This document shows positions 11,372 to 21,699 of a DNA stretch of 64,000 bases, piece by piece. Both the position numbers and the translations under genes were made by a program. The stretch is from Sporothrix humicola (taxonomy: Eukaryota > Ascomycota > Sordariomycetes > Ophiostomatales > Ophiostomataceae), in assembly GCA_021396245.1 (NCBI GenBank), contig WNYE01000020.1, positions 124,001-188,000 of the forward strand, given 5' to 3'. The notes below the pieces were generated by a model. It was not told where the DNA came from. It searched no databases and saw only the letters and a program-made list of their open reading frames with translations. Position 1 is the stretch's first letter. Each line of letters opens with the position of its first letter.

Positions 11372-11737
11372 CGTGTAGAAGGCTGATGGGGTGATCAGCG
11401 ACCACCACCAAATTTTCTACAATTTTTTTCTGTCTTTATTTTCAGCCTTAACGACGATATTTTGAATTACTGGTTTTGCTTATGGCACAAGGTTTTGATT
11501 TGAAAAGGGCACAGAATGTTGCCCGAAGAGGGAGCCTTTAATTTTGTTTACTCCATAGAGACACCAAAGACGAGCACATAGCCGGCAATACGGCCAGGTG
11601 TCTCACAAATAATAACATGTACTATTACTTAGTTACGAGCTTACGACCAAAGAACCAATTAATGTGACACTATATGTTTTGATATGAACCTCGAGAAATA
11701 CTTCAAAGCAGCTATAAATAACTGCAACTTCACCCGT
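11372..11737. other. Convergent 3' intergenic region
   Basis: T-rich spacer between the convergent Mtr2-like and prenyltransferase genes, expected to hold both 3' UTRs and poly(A) sites. No gene is seen. Confidence 0.5.
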
Positions 11738-13494
11738 CTACTGAGCCAACTGCTGCTTGCGGTACTGCCAGTAGCCTGCACGGATCGGATCCCACTTCTC
11801 AGCCAAACGCTGCAGGTACGCGCCAGCCTGTGCCTTTTCGCCCTTTTCCTCATACACAGACGCGAGGATGTCCATAGCATGCGTGCTCTTGACCGCCTCA
11901 TCGTCGCCGTCACTGCCAATGTTGGACACGAACTGCTGTGCAAACTCCTCGATCGACGCCAGTGGCCGGCCGCCCTTGGTCAGCACGCCCCGCAGATAGT
12001 TCCACGGGCTTTCGTTCTGCGGTGCCTTGAGGATCTGCTCTTGCGCATATGCAATCTCGCGGTCCACAATCGCCGCCGGCACCTCGGGGTCGTGGCTAAT
12101 GTTGAGCTCGCCCACGGACGCCTCCAGACTGGCTGGCTTGCTATCCTTGTCCTTGTCGGCCTGGCTGCGGTTGCTGCTGTTGTTGGGGTCCGAGAACACA
12201 AGGAAAAAGCGGTGCGACCACGCCGAGTTGTTGCGCACGTCCTGCCGGATAAACGCCTCCATTGACTTGCGCTCGTCGTCCACCCAGTAGCCCAGCTTGC
12301 GCACCAGATACTGCCGGTATGACCACACGTGATAGTTCTTGGTGTCCTCGGCAAGAATGGTCGTCAGGAACGACATCTCGCTGCGCGCAAACGCCGTCAC
12401 CGCGTCCGGCGTGTCCTTGATCTGCGGGTAGTAGTACTCTGCTAGCAGGTAGCGGTGGTGCCAGATCTGGTAGTTCTTGAGGTTTTGGAGTGCCACGCCA
12501 TTGAGCCACTCCGTCTCCTCCTGCACCGGCAGCTGCAGCGCATTGACAATCGAGAAGCGGTACAGCCACACCGTGTAGTGCGCGGGGTTGAGCGAGATAA
12601 CATGCTCTGTCAGCCGCAGGCACCGTGTTGAGTACTCGGGCTTGGTCATCACGGCCCGCAGGTACGAAATGGCCTCGGCATATGACTCCGGGTATGCAAT
12701 CGAGGCCAATGCGCCCTCGGGCTCGTCCAATGCAATCGGCACCACATCGTCCCAGTCGGGGTCCTGAGCGTACGCCCCGCCCGTACGTTGTCCGTAGAGC
12801 TCCATTCGTAATATAGCAATATCGGCACGCCGCTGCTTTTCGGCCTGGATTTCTTCTGTCGTAACTTTTTCTCCGCCTGCTTTCGTAGAGGCTTCGCGCT
12901 GTGCTAGAAATGCGTGGTGAGCAACCTCGAGGGAAGTCAGACGCACACGTTTCTCGGTCAGCTGGCGGAACTCGTCAAATGAATAATCGCCGACGGGACG
13001 TCCAGATTTGTCACGGCCCCACGGAGACGGTTGTGAGGGAGAAGGAGTAGGAAGTGTGCGGAGTGGAAGGCTGGCCTCGTTGACGTTACGCCAGAGCTCT
13101 TTTTGCGCCTTGTTGGAGAGAAAGTTGCGGCCGTTGTTTCGTGCCGTGCTGCTCAGAAGCTGTGCACTGGCCCACGCAGTCCGGTCGGCAGGAGAGAGGG
13201 CACTGATGCCAGCAGAATCGGAAACACGAGCGTAGGGTCGTCCTTGGAAGTAGCGTTCTTGGCTACGCTCGTCAACGGACTTTGGGGGTTGTGGTGCAGA
13301 TACTTTGGGCTGTGTAGCAGTAGAAGAAGAAGAAGCTAGGATGGTCAGACAGACAGTATTCCCGAGGGAAGAAACAGAAACGAAAACGGGACGAAAGCAA
13401 GAGGAGAGTCGGGACTATATAGCCTTGGAGGAAAGGTGTTGGACTTACCGCTTGTTTCCTTGGCCTTGGGTGCGGCCTTTCCCTTCGGTGGCAT
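11738..13494 (-). CDS. RAM2: Protein farnesyltransferase / geranylgeranyltransferase I, alpha subunit
   Basis: Shared alpha subunit of the CAAX prenyltransferases that modify Ras, Rho and mating factors. Exons are 13494-13449 and 13335-11738, giving 547 aa. The intron 13448-13336 (GTAAGT...CCTAG) joins MPPKGKAAPKAKETS to a Ser-rich stretch. The conserved enzyme starts with DPDWDDVVPI at about residue 205. PPTA repeats follow: NPAHYTVWLYRF, NYQIWHHRYLL, NYHVWSYRQYLV, NSAWSHRFFLV and ESPWNYLRGVL. The family is usually about 330-380 aa. The roughly 200-residue N-terminal extension is open, uses C-ending codons and has no domain I recognise. No ATG gives a conventional short protein with the complete conserved start. 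The substrate and catalytic zinc sites lie on the beta subunit, which is not in this window. Confidence 0.93.
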
Positions 13495-14274
13495 CGTTCG
13501 CCCAGTCCTCCTTCGTGTTTCTCTTTGTTGGCCTCGGACGGCGAGCGGCGTGTGTTGGAAGGCTTCGAGAAGAGCTGCAGTCGTGGCGATTGTAGTGAAG
13601 TCGATTTGGTGGGGCATGTGAGAAAGCTCAGGAGCGGCTGTCGCGAAACAGCTTTTGGTAAAGTGCCCCACAAAATTTTTGTCTCTGTAGCGCAAGCGGC
13701 AGGCGCCATCCAATGACTCGAACCAACAGCGTCAACCAACGCCCATTGAGAGGAAAGAACAATGCTAATGCTTGTAAGTGAAATATGCTGTACTTTCCTA
13801 ATTCAGGACGACCCGACATCACAATATCAAGGCCTTTTTTTTTTTGGCAATGACATACCAAGGGACGCTCTTTCCGCACTTGGAATCACCTTGTTCAGTG
13901 CAGTTGCCGTTGCAGTTATTACGTATATTAAATGTATATTATTTACCGTAAGGTGTAGCTTCTAGAATGTAGTCTTGGACATCAACTACAATTTCACCAC
14001 CGCTGGCAGACCTTGCTCCCGGTCCCGAAGTTCCCAAGCCTCTATTTCCTCCCTGTGTTTTTATTCCTGATTTTTTATCCTCCTGTCCGTGCCCATACCT
14101 GGCAATCCCAAGCAGTGAAGTAAACGCCTTATTAGGTCCAATGTCAAGGAGTATGAACTTCTAGACAACAAAAGGCTGTAAAGTAGATTAGATTAGTACA
14201 ATTCAAGAGGGCCTCTGCGTAGAAGAAAGAGAGATAGCGCGGTGTATCACAGCAGCTGTCAGTCGCGGCAGAGG
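13495..14274. other. Intergenic region between MVK and RAM2
   Basis: About 780 bp holding the RAM2 promoter and leader and the 3' end of the mevalonate kinase gene, which lies to the right and is transcribed towards it. No supported gene or RNA. Confidence 0.45.
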
Positions 14275-15952
14275 CTACATGCGCCAGAACTTCCAGCCCT
14301 CGCGCTCACCACCACCGCCCTCAACGCCAACCAAGCGCTCAACGCCGTCGTTACCCTCGGCATTGAGGAACTTCTCGACGTCGATCTCCATGCCGCCGTC
14401 CTCGTCCTCGTCCATGCCATTGCGAAGAACGGCCGGCCACAACACACCGACACCATCGCCACCCAGTGTCGTGACAAACTGCTGGTAGCCCTCCTTGGCC
14501 AGCTGCTGCTCGAGCTTGACAACACGGGCCTTGGGCGTCGTCGGCTTGATCAGCGTAATCGAGCAGCCGCCGCCGCCAGCACCCGTCAACTTTGTCCAGC
14601 CAATGCCCTCGTGGTCAACAAGCTCACGCACTCTCTCGAGGCGCGGGTGGGACACACCCAGAGAGCACAGCAGACCGTGGTTGACGGACATGAGTTGGCC
14701 GATCTTGCTCATCTTGTCCGGCTCCTCTTCCTCGTCGTCGTCGTCCGCATGGGCCACGTTCTTAACGGCTGGTGCACCATTGTGGCCGGCATCGCTGTCA
14801 CTATCGCCAGTGTCGACCTCGGCATCTGTGTCCTTGCCCTCCTCGATCGCCGCAATGGCGCTCCGTGAAACGGCGTCGATAGCATTCAGAATGTTGCCGA
14901 CGACGTCTGGCTGTTGCCGCTTGAGGCGGGCTACCTTGGCAACTTCGAATTTTGTCGACTTGGGCTGCTTTGTGTCGACGAGCAGAAGCGGAAGCTCGGG
15001 GAAGCTCCACAGAGACTTGACGGATGGGGGCTTATTGTAGTCGGTGCGCTGGAAGACGACAGCCTTGCCCTGGGTCGAGACCGTGTTGTCGACACCAGAC
15101 GGGTTGCCGTGAATGCACATTTCTGCCACAAAGGCCCAGCGGTTGATGCGCTCGATTTGCAGCTTGGCCTCGTCGGACGGCTGGTCCGGGTGCGGGCCGG
15201 ATAGTGTGCGCAGCTGCAGAAGGAGAGCCGTGGCCATGCAGACGGCAATGGAGCCACTGCTGCCAAGACCGGCGCCAATTGGGATTGTTGACCGCAGGGT
15301 GTAGACGCAGCCGGGAAATTTCTGTGAGCCAAGCGACAGGAACAGGTAGAGGAACGACATGGCGGACGACTGGTGGACCTTGCGTTCGTGCTCGGACTTG
15401 GACAACGAGACATTGGCGAGGTGCGGCTGGATGGCATCGAGGAGGTCCTGGTCCAGGCTGGTGACCAGATCGTAGTAGAACTTCTTCTTTCCGGGCTTCG
15501 AAAAGATTTCCCACGGCAGCTCGTCAATGTTCCAGGTGTGGGACATGTCAATGTCGGGGAAGCGGAGCGTCACGGTGCGCTTCGACTTGGAGAGGGAGGT
15601 GACGAGAAGATAGGAGCGGAGAGAGATGGCAGCAGCCACGGCGGCCTTGTATCACATTGTCAGTCACGATCTTGACTTTCTAGAAGAGAGTTGGGAAAAA
15701 TCTGCTGCTGGGAGAACCAACCTTGCCGTGCACGACCGCGTGCTCTCCAAAGACAATGACCTTGCCCGGGGCCGAGACCATAAAGGCCGGCATCATGGGA
15801 CTGGACGCCTTACGGTTCATCCTGTAGCGTGCCTGTGCCTGTAAGTTGCTTGCGTCTGCCTGTGCTGCGGCAGCGGCGACCTCGTCGTTGGCGGTCATTG
15901 CGATGCGAAGACGGTCGACGTCTCGACTGATCCCATTGACACCGCTGGTCAT
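14275..15952 (-). CDS. ERG12: Mevalonate kinase
   Basis: GHMP-family kinase that phosphorylates mevalonate at the start of the sterol and isoprenoid pathway. Exons are 15952-15722 and 15645-14275, giving 533 aa. The intron 15721-15646 restores VFGEHAVVHGK-AAVAAAISLRSYL. The phosphate-binding motif PIGAGLGSSGSIAV (motif 2), the substrate loop GNPSGVDNTVSTQGK and the C-terminal motif KLTGAGGGGCSITL are all present. An acidic insertion rich in Asp, Glu and Ser (about residues 350-390) interrupts the region before KIGQLMSVNHGLL. The C-terminus ends GWKFWRM. Starts at 15952 or 15898 (MTANDEV) are both possible; the earlier one is used here. Isoprenoid supply links it functionally to RAM2 and STE24 in this window. 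Confidence 0.95.
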
Positions 15953-18080
15953 CCCTTTTTGTTTCTTTTTTAGGTCGTCTTAGGCGGGTTTTCAGTAGAC
16001 TCAAAGGTTTCGCTGTGGAGCGCGCCGGGCGCACTTGCAGTCACGAGGGCAAAGGATTTAGGGGCAGACCACCAACGGCAGCGCGCGCGAGCGGAGGGGG
16101 TCTCTGCAGTCTTTCAGGTCCCTCGAAGCCTTTAGCTTGTCAAAGGGGGGCGAAAGACAAAGGGGCTGGCGTGTCTGGCGTTTTTGGCGTGCCGATCGCG
16201 TCCAATTGCAAGGCTAGAAGCACGCTGAGAGGGCAATTGAATAGGAACAATCGCTAGGAGGCGGAACGAAGCGTAAAAGAAAGAGCGGTCGCGGAGAATA
16301 GGTGTGGTTGACGGTTTGACGTAAAAGTACTTTGCACGTCGTAGTCGTCGACAGATTCGAATTGGGAATCAAAATTGTTGGGGCAGCTGCGTGTGTTGTT
16401 TAGCTGCAGGTCGTCCCGATATTCAGGGGAGGGTTGCTGTGTCCGTGTGAGCTGGTTGGTCAGAAGGAAGAAGGAAGAATTGGGTTCTTGAGGGATGAAG
16501 CTGGGAACTGGGATGGTGACAATTGAAGCAGAGGATGTACGTCGTATATGAAGGCAAGAAAAAAAAAAGCGAAAAACAGAAATAAGGGGCAACAAGTAAA
16601 TGTCCAAACCAGGGAAGGAGCAAAGAAGGAGTGGAAACCTCAAATGGAAGCCACGAACGAGGAACGATCAAAACGGCAAGGGGACAGGGGCAGAGATAGG
16701 ATAACTGGGCGGGCTGTCAAGTGACGATTGTAAACTCCGCTATTTACTTGTTTATTGCTCGGGTGGGAAAGGGGAAGGCGCTGCCCGCTTCTTGCCCCAA
16801 CAATTACATTCGGCTCGAGAGGTCTCTGCCGCTTGCTCTGCTCTTTCCTGTAATTATCTTGAACATCTTTTGAATATCTGCTCCTGCCGTCGCGCGCCCG
16901 AGTAATTCGTCTGCCTGGTTCACGACGTTCTGTGGAGGTTGCAGTCGTGGCTTCCCACCAAGCAGCAATCGAGTATCAAGCAATCTTAATATTCGCGGCG
17001 GCCTAGAACGCCGGTCAGGGGAACGCCCGAAAGAGGAAGGGGACAACCCAGTCCAGCTGACCTTGCCCACCAAACAGCAACCAAGACCAAGACCGCAACT
17101 CACACCTTCACACTCCAATGTTTCTTGTGTGCCGTGCTCCGTGCACTGGCGCCCTGCAGGCCCTGCACTATTACGACACAGGCCTGGCAGTTGCTGAAAG
17201 GTGTGCTCTAGTGCTCCACTACGCGTCCCGCCCTACCGCCCAGTCCAGCATGCTGGGAGAGATCATCCTTTGCCACGAGATCTGGGCATCTTGGGACGAG
17301 GATGGAACACGACATGACACGACAGCACAACAGCGCGACGTCACGCCACTACGACAAAATGCAGGACGAAATGAGAGACAAAAGCAAGGCACAGTCGGCC
17401 ATTGAATGGCCTGGCGAAGACGTGTGCGTGTCACAAAAGCACATCGACCCATACGATATTGGAGCTCTTTAAAAGACGCTGCCTAGACGAAGTTACAGCC
17501 CTTGACGTTGACATCCAGCCTCGTTAAATTGAATTGGAAGATCGCTTCAATGCTTAGTTACATGGCCGGTCGCTTAGTTGTCCAACAGCCCCGTCTTACT
17601 GTAAGAACGGGCCGGCCGCCGACCGGAGCTTTGGCGAGAAAGGCAAGTATCGAATTTCGGCGACCAAGTCGTTCAATTGCATCGCACAACAATTCTTTTG
17701 GCTTGCCCAACTCCGCTTGTGGGTATCACAAAAGGCATGGTGATGTTTATTCCTACAACTACTCACAAGAATACGCGTAGCTTGTAAAATATCCGACATC
17801 TGCAGGACTCGATCTAATGGGCCTTAGACGCGGGCTTCTTTTTCCGGGCGAGTCTTTTTCCTCGAGCTCATGGCAGTTACAGCTTCATGCCCAGAACTCC
17901 GTACCCCTCATTGGGACTGCATTCATATAAAACGCAAGGCGTTCAAGTGAAATGTGAAGACGAAGGAAAATAAGACATTGGGCAGTGGCGCAACATTAAA
18001 CGTAATATCGGCTTACACGCATTTCTCACAAGCTCTCAGAATCAACGCATCACATTACACGACCCGCTTTCACATTCACA
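15953..18080. other. Long intergenic region between ERG12 and the ABM-domain gene
   Basis: About 2.1 kb with only short, mutually overlapping ORFs. It covers the divergent promoters of ERG12 and the downstream plus-strand gene. I saw no RNA gene or mobile element. Confidence 0.4.
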
Positions 18081-18794
18081 ATGACCGTCACAGAGTTTGG
18101 CGTCACCAAGGGCGCCGGTGAGACATTCACGCCCGAGCTCCGGAGCGCCATTGAGGCTGCACTCGCCTCTCAGACTCGCTGGCTCGGTATCGACCCTGCT
18201 AAAACGGGCGCCAACCCCATTACTGGCGACCGTGTGTGGCTTTACCAGCAGATCGAGGACCCGGCGTCTGTGCTGCTGGCGGCTACTTGGACAAACGTGG
18301 AGCAGCACACAGAATGGGCTACGACAGACCCGGACCGGGATACGCTGCTGCCGGAAATCGGCAAGAACCTGTACCAGCCCAAGGGCGATGACGATCCGCT
18401 TCAACCAGTAATTCTAGTGCACACGGAGGGCGATGTTTTTACGGGAACGCCCGTGGAGGAGGGCAAGCGGGCGCTGCTGGACAGCCCCGTGATCAGCATT
18501 ACACGCATGTTTGTGACAGCCGGCAAGCGGGCCGAGTTTGAAGCGGCCTTCAACGGCGCCAAGGGTTACATTGAGGACTACACGGCACCCAACACGCTGC
18601 GAGGCTCGTGGCGAGTGGACAAGGAAAAGGACGCGGCGACGGGCCAGGACAAGGAGGAGTTTGTGCTGGTGGCCGGATGGGAGAGCCGGGAGGCACACTA
18701 TGCCATTGCCGACACGGCGGCAGGCCCCAAGCTGACGGCCTTCACGAGCCTGCTCGACGGCCGTGAGTCGAAGCACTACAAGCGGCTGTTGTAG
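18081..18794 (+). CDS. ABM / dimeric alpha-beta barrel domain protein
   Basis: Single-exon gene, 237 aa, with the look of fungal antibiotic-biosynthesis-monooxygenase (ABM)-like proteins. These are small ferredoxin-like barrels that act as cofactor-free oxygenases or heme-type enzymes, or have no known reaction. Two half-domains are visible: the first contains VWLYQQIEDPASVLLAATWTN, and the second begins VISITRMFVTAGKRAEFEAAF and ends near FVLVAGWESREAHYAIA. The second has the classical ABM pattern (F-V..G..EFE..F, then W.S...H). No catalytic residue can be assigned with confidence. The start is the first ATG of the frame in good context (CACAATGACC). Confidence 0.75.
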   Translation: MTVTEFGVTKGAGETFTPELRSAIEAALASQTRWLGIDPAKTGANPITGDRVWLYQQIEDPASVLLAATWTNVEQHTEWATTDPDRDTLLPEIGKNLYQPKGDDDPLQPVILVHTEGDVFTGTPVEEGKRALLDSPVISITRMFVTAGKRAEFEAAFNGAKGYIEDYTAPNTLRGSWRVDKEKDAATGQDKEEFVLVAGWESREAHYAIADTAAGPKLTAFTSLLDGRESKHYKRLL

Positions 18795-19294
18795 AGTGGC
18801 GGGCGGTGTCTTTGTCTCAGTATAGAATACAAGATCCAAGAGCATGCTCCAGTTGAATTGCCATTCGTCGCTGTCCTTGTCGTAATGCTGCCGTCGTTTC
18901 TGAAATCTGGATTTGTGGTGTGCTAAATCGCTGTGTGTGTGTAGGGACACAAGATCAAGTCAAAAGAAAACTGCATTGGAAGCAATGAATCCGTTTCTCA
19001 TTTCTGAAAATGAAAAAATAAACGCCAAATCGTGGTTGCTAGCAGCCAAATGGCCAGCAGCCCGCTGATTCCCTAGATTCCCATTTCCCTCTTTGTCGTG
19101 CTCGCTCGTCGTTATCCCAACAGGTCGTAACTTCCGCGATGTTTATCGGGGAGCAAGGGGGACTCCAAAAGAAGAATGTTTTGAAATTTTTTGAATTCCT
19201 TTTTCGTTTTCTTTCTGGTTGTTCTAGTACAACAGTGAATGCTTTTTTGTGTATCCCAATTGCCCTATCCACGCGCGCCGAGCGTGTCAACCAT
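18795..19294. other. Convergent 3' intergenic region
   Basis: About 500 bp between the convergent ABM and RPL38 genes. AT-rich; no gene seen. Confidence 0.5.
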
Positions 19295-19855
19295 TTATGC
19301 CGTCTTCTTGTTCTTCTTGCTGACAACAGTGACGTCCAGGTCTAGACAGTGTTAGTTGTGATCCATTGTCCACAGTCTGCTCCGCAAATAATAGCTTTGC
19401 AGCCTCGTCTGGTCCGTCGTTCCATCTGAATTGAACATACTAGGAGGCAGGCTCTGCTTCAGCTTGTCGGCCTTGTCAGAGTCCTTGAGCACCAGGGTGT
19501 ACAGGTTGCGCTTGCACCGGACCTTGAACTTGGTCTGGCCGGTCTTCTTGCTCTTCTTGATGCGAGCATCTATAAAGTTGTTAGAAACTGATCGAAATCC
19601 GGACTTAAAACTTTCGTCGGCGTTGTCGTCGGTATCGTCGTCGTCGCTTCCGTAGGGTCGTCCTCGTGGGTTACTCACCGGCAGCGTCCTCACGCCGGCA
19701 GATCTCAATGAACTAAAGAAAAGAAGCAAGGTCAGCATTTGGACAGCACTTTTGATTGAGTCGCAATCGGTCCCTATTGGGCCTCTTGAATCCCAATTTC
19801 CTCCAAATTTTCCAGAGGTACACACCTGCTTGATGTCACCAACTTCACGCGGCAT
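19295..19855 (-). CDS. RPL38: 60S ribosomal protein L38 (eL38)
   Basis: Cytosolic large-subunit ribosomal protein, 79 aa, from four exons: 19855-19826, 19712-19679, 19569-19441 and 19341-19295. The three introns (113, 109 and 99 bp) have donors GTGTGT, GTGAGT and GTATGT and TAG acceptors. The spliced product reads MPREVGDIKQ, FIEICRREDAAD, ARIKKSKKTGQTKFKVRCKR, NLYTLVLKDSDKADKLKQ, SLPPNLDVTVVSKKNKKTA, matching eL38 along its length. The last intron restores the Lys-rich C-terminus; reading through it would give an unrelated tail. The intron-rich structure is common for fungal ribosomal protein genes. Confidence 0.95.
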
Positions 19856-20449
19856 TTTGGCTGATTTTTGGGGGGTTGTGGTGGTTTGAAAAAGGAGGTT
19901 GTTGATGCGGTTGGATGTTGAGTTGGTGATGATTTGAACTTTCGCTGGTCGTGGGGCTACGAAACGAAAGACACCAATTTTTTTGCCCTGGTCTCCTTCG
20001 CCGGTCCCTCCTTCCTCCTAATTTTTTCACCTCTTTTCGCAGGCTCCACCTCTATTTTTTTCGACGAACAATTTTTGTGTGGGCTAGGCACGTGAGTAAT
20101 CGTGCACGGACCATGTCTGGCAACTGCTTATGTAAGTTTGTACCTTGACCCGATTCAGACCGGCCCCTTCGCCATTCAGAGTGACAGCACTCTGAGAGGC
20201 GCTGAGACGCTAACACCTTTAAGTGGCTGCCTTGATAAACTTACAAAAAGGCGACGACAACCAACAGGTGGCAAAAGTCAAGAGCCACGTTGAATATAAA
20301 CGGTCAGTCAGTACGTATAAGTGCGATGTAAGTCTGTTTTCAATTCAGCAACTCAGGTTCTGTTGTTTGCACTATCCGTCAAGAGGCCCTCAATCTTATT
20401 TCAACTCACTCAATTCAACTCAGTCAACAGTCAATTTCAAAAATCAACC
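19856..20449. other. Divergent promoter region, RPL38 / small membrane protein gene
   Basis: About 590 bp between divergent genes. A CA/CT-rich leader with TCAACTCA-like repeats precedes the plus-strand ATG (20395-20449). No further gene. Confidence 0.45.
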
Positions 20450-20916
20450 ATGACTCCGTTGGATAAAGCCATGCGTTCCAAGGTACGTCATATTTTCTGT
20501 GCATATTCTGATCTTGGTCAATGTACTAACATCACAGAACGCCTTCCTAGGTAAGCAATAACTCGACATATCGATATCACTTCCAACGTCGCCGCTAACA
20601 AAACAGCATTCTCGGGACTCGTCACAGCTGTCGGCATCTGGGCCATCTGGGGCGGCGACATGTTCCCGGCCACGGAAGACCCCACGGGCGCTCCCGAAAC
20701 ATGGACTCGCGAAGAATTGCGGCGGTGGCTGGCTGCGGTGAGTGCCCAATTCCAGGACTTTGTTCTTGGCTGGGTGGCGGGAGACAAGCATCGTGCACAG
20801 AAGATGAGCTAACATGCTTCGTTTTGTGCCAGAGAAACCTGCACCCGCAACCAAGCGACACGACAGAGCAGTTGCTGGAGAGAGTCAAAGTCAACATGCG
20901 AATTCCGAGAAATTAA
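20450..20916 (+). CDS. Small conserved-looking fungal protein: one membrane segment plus a helix-hairpin tail
   Basis: Four exons, 20450-20482, 20538-20550, 20607-20737 and 20833-20916, give 86 aa. All junctions have GT..AG ends (GTACGT, GTAAGC and GTGAGT donors; CAG acceptors with CTAAC sequences). The second exon is only 13 nt. The protein reads MTPLDKAMRSK-NAFLA, then a hydrophobic segment FSGLVTAVGIWAIW (about residues 17-30) that can span a membrane. Then come DMFPATEDPTG and WTREELRRWLAARNLHP...TTEQLLERVKVNMR, which resembles a SAP/HeH-type helix-extended-loop-helix. Such a module often binds DNA or proteins, but that is inference here. I know no function. The precise frame restoration over three introns supports a real gene. 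Confidence 0.75.
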
Positions 20917-21699
20917 AAATGAGAAATATCATTCATTACGTTCGTTTTGGAGGAAACCAGTCCTGTTTATGATTTCTACGACTTAGGTAGCTTCCGTAGT
21001 GCGTTCATTTAATAAGATACCATATTGTTCTGACAACTGTTGCCAAATACGACGTCAAGAGACAAGAGTCAACTTACACAGTCCGGAGGAAGCTATTCTG
21101 AGTCTCTAATATGCATCTAGCCGAGACCAAAATATAGTGCGCCCATGCTGAAAGACGGCGCAATTTAGCCATTGTTCCCCCTGTCTTACCCCTGTTGCCC
21201 CGCAGTTTGCGGTGCGGCGCCCCTGTAGCATGCACGTATCGAGTTGCGCCGCTCTATGACAGTGACAGTTGCGCTAGAAGCTTGGGATTCTCCGCAAAAT
21301 ACGAATCGCGCTGTGGAAGGTGCCTGGAAGGGAAGGCGCGGAGGCCAGCTTGCAAACGGACAGGTCGCCCTTGCTTCTTCGATCTTACATATACGTGCTT
21401 TGTTGCCATTGACTGCCCACTTTCGTCCCTCATTCAAACTCTCCCTTTCCCTCGTCACTCTCTCGACGAAAGAAGACGTCAGACGGCCCTCTCAAAAGAG
21501 AAACATTTGCGGCCCCTCCGGACGAGTTTTGTTTCGGTTCTTCGGAGCATTTCTGTCCTATTTGCTTTCTTCTTTCTGTCTCTCCTTTTTCGACATCCTT
21601 TCACGACCCTTTTAGAGCTTCACAAGCTCCAACTACGACCTATCTTTCTCTCTTTAATTTCCCGACTCCTTTCCCATCGTTTCCGTCAATACCGCCATC
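20917..21699. other. Intergenic / promoter region of STE24
   Basis: About 780 bp. The last 300 bp are strongly C/T-rich, typical of a fungal 5' leader. A 214-codon ORF starting at 21195 runs through this leader and into STE24 in another frame; its Arg/Ser/Leu-rich product is not protein-like. Confidence 0.45.
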
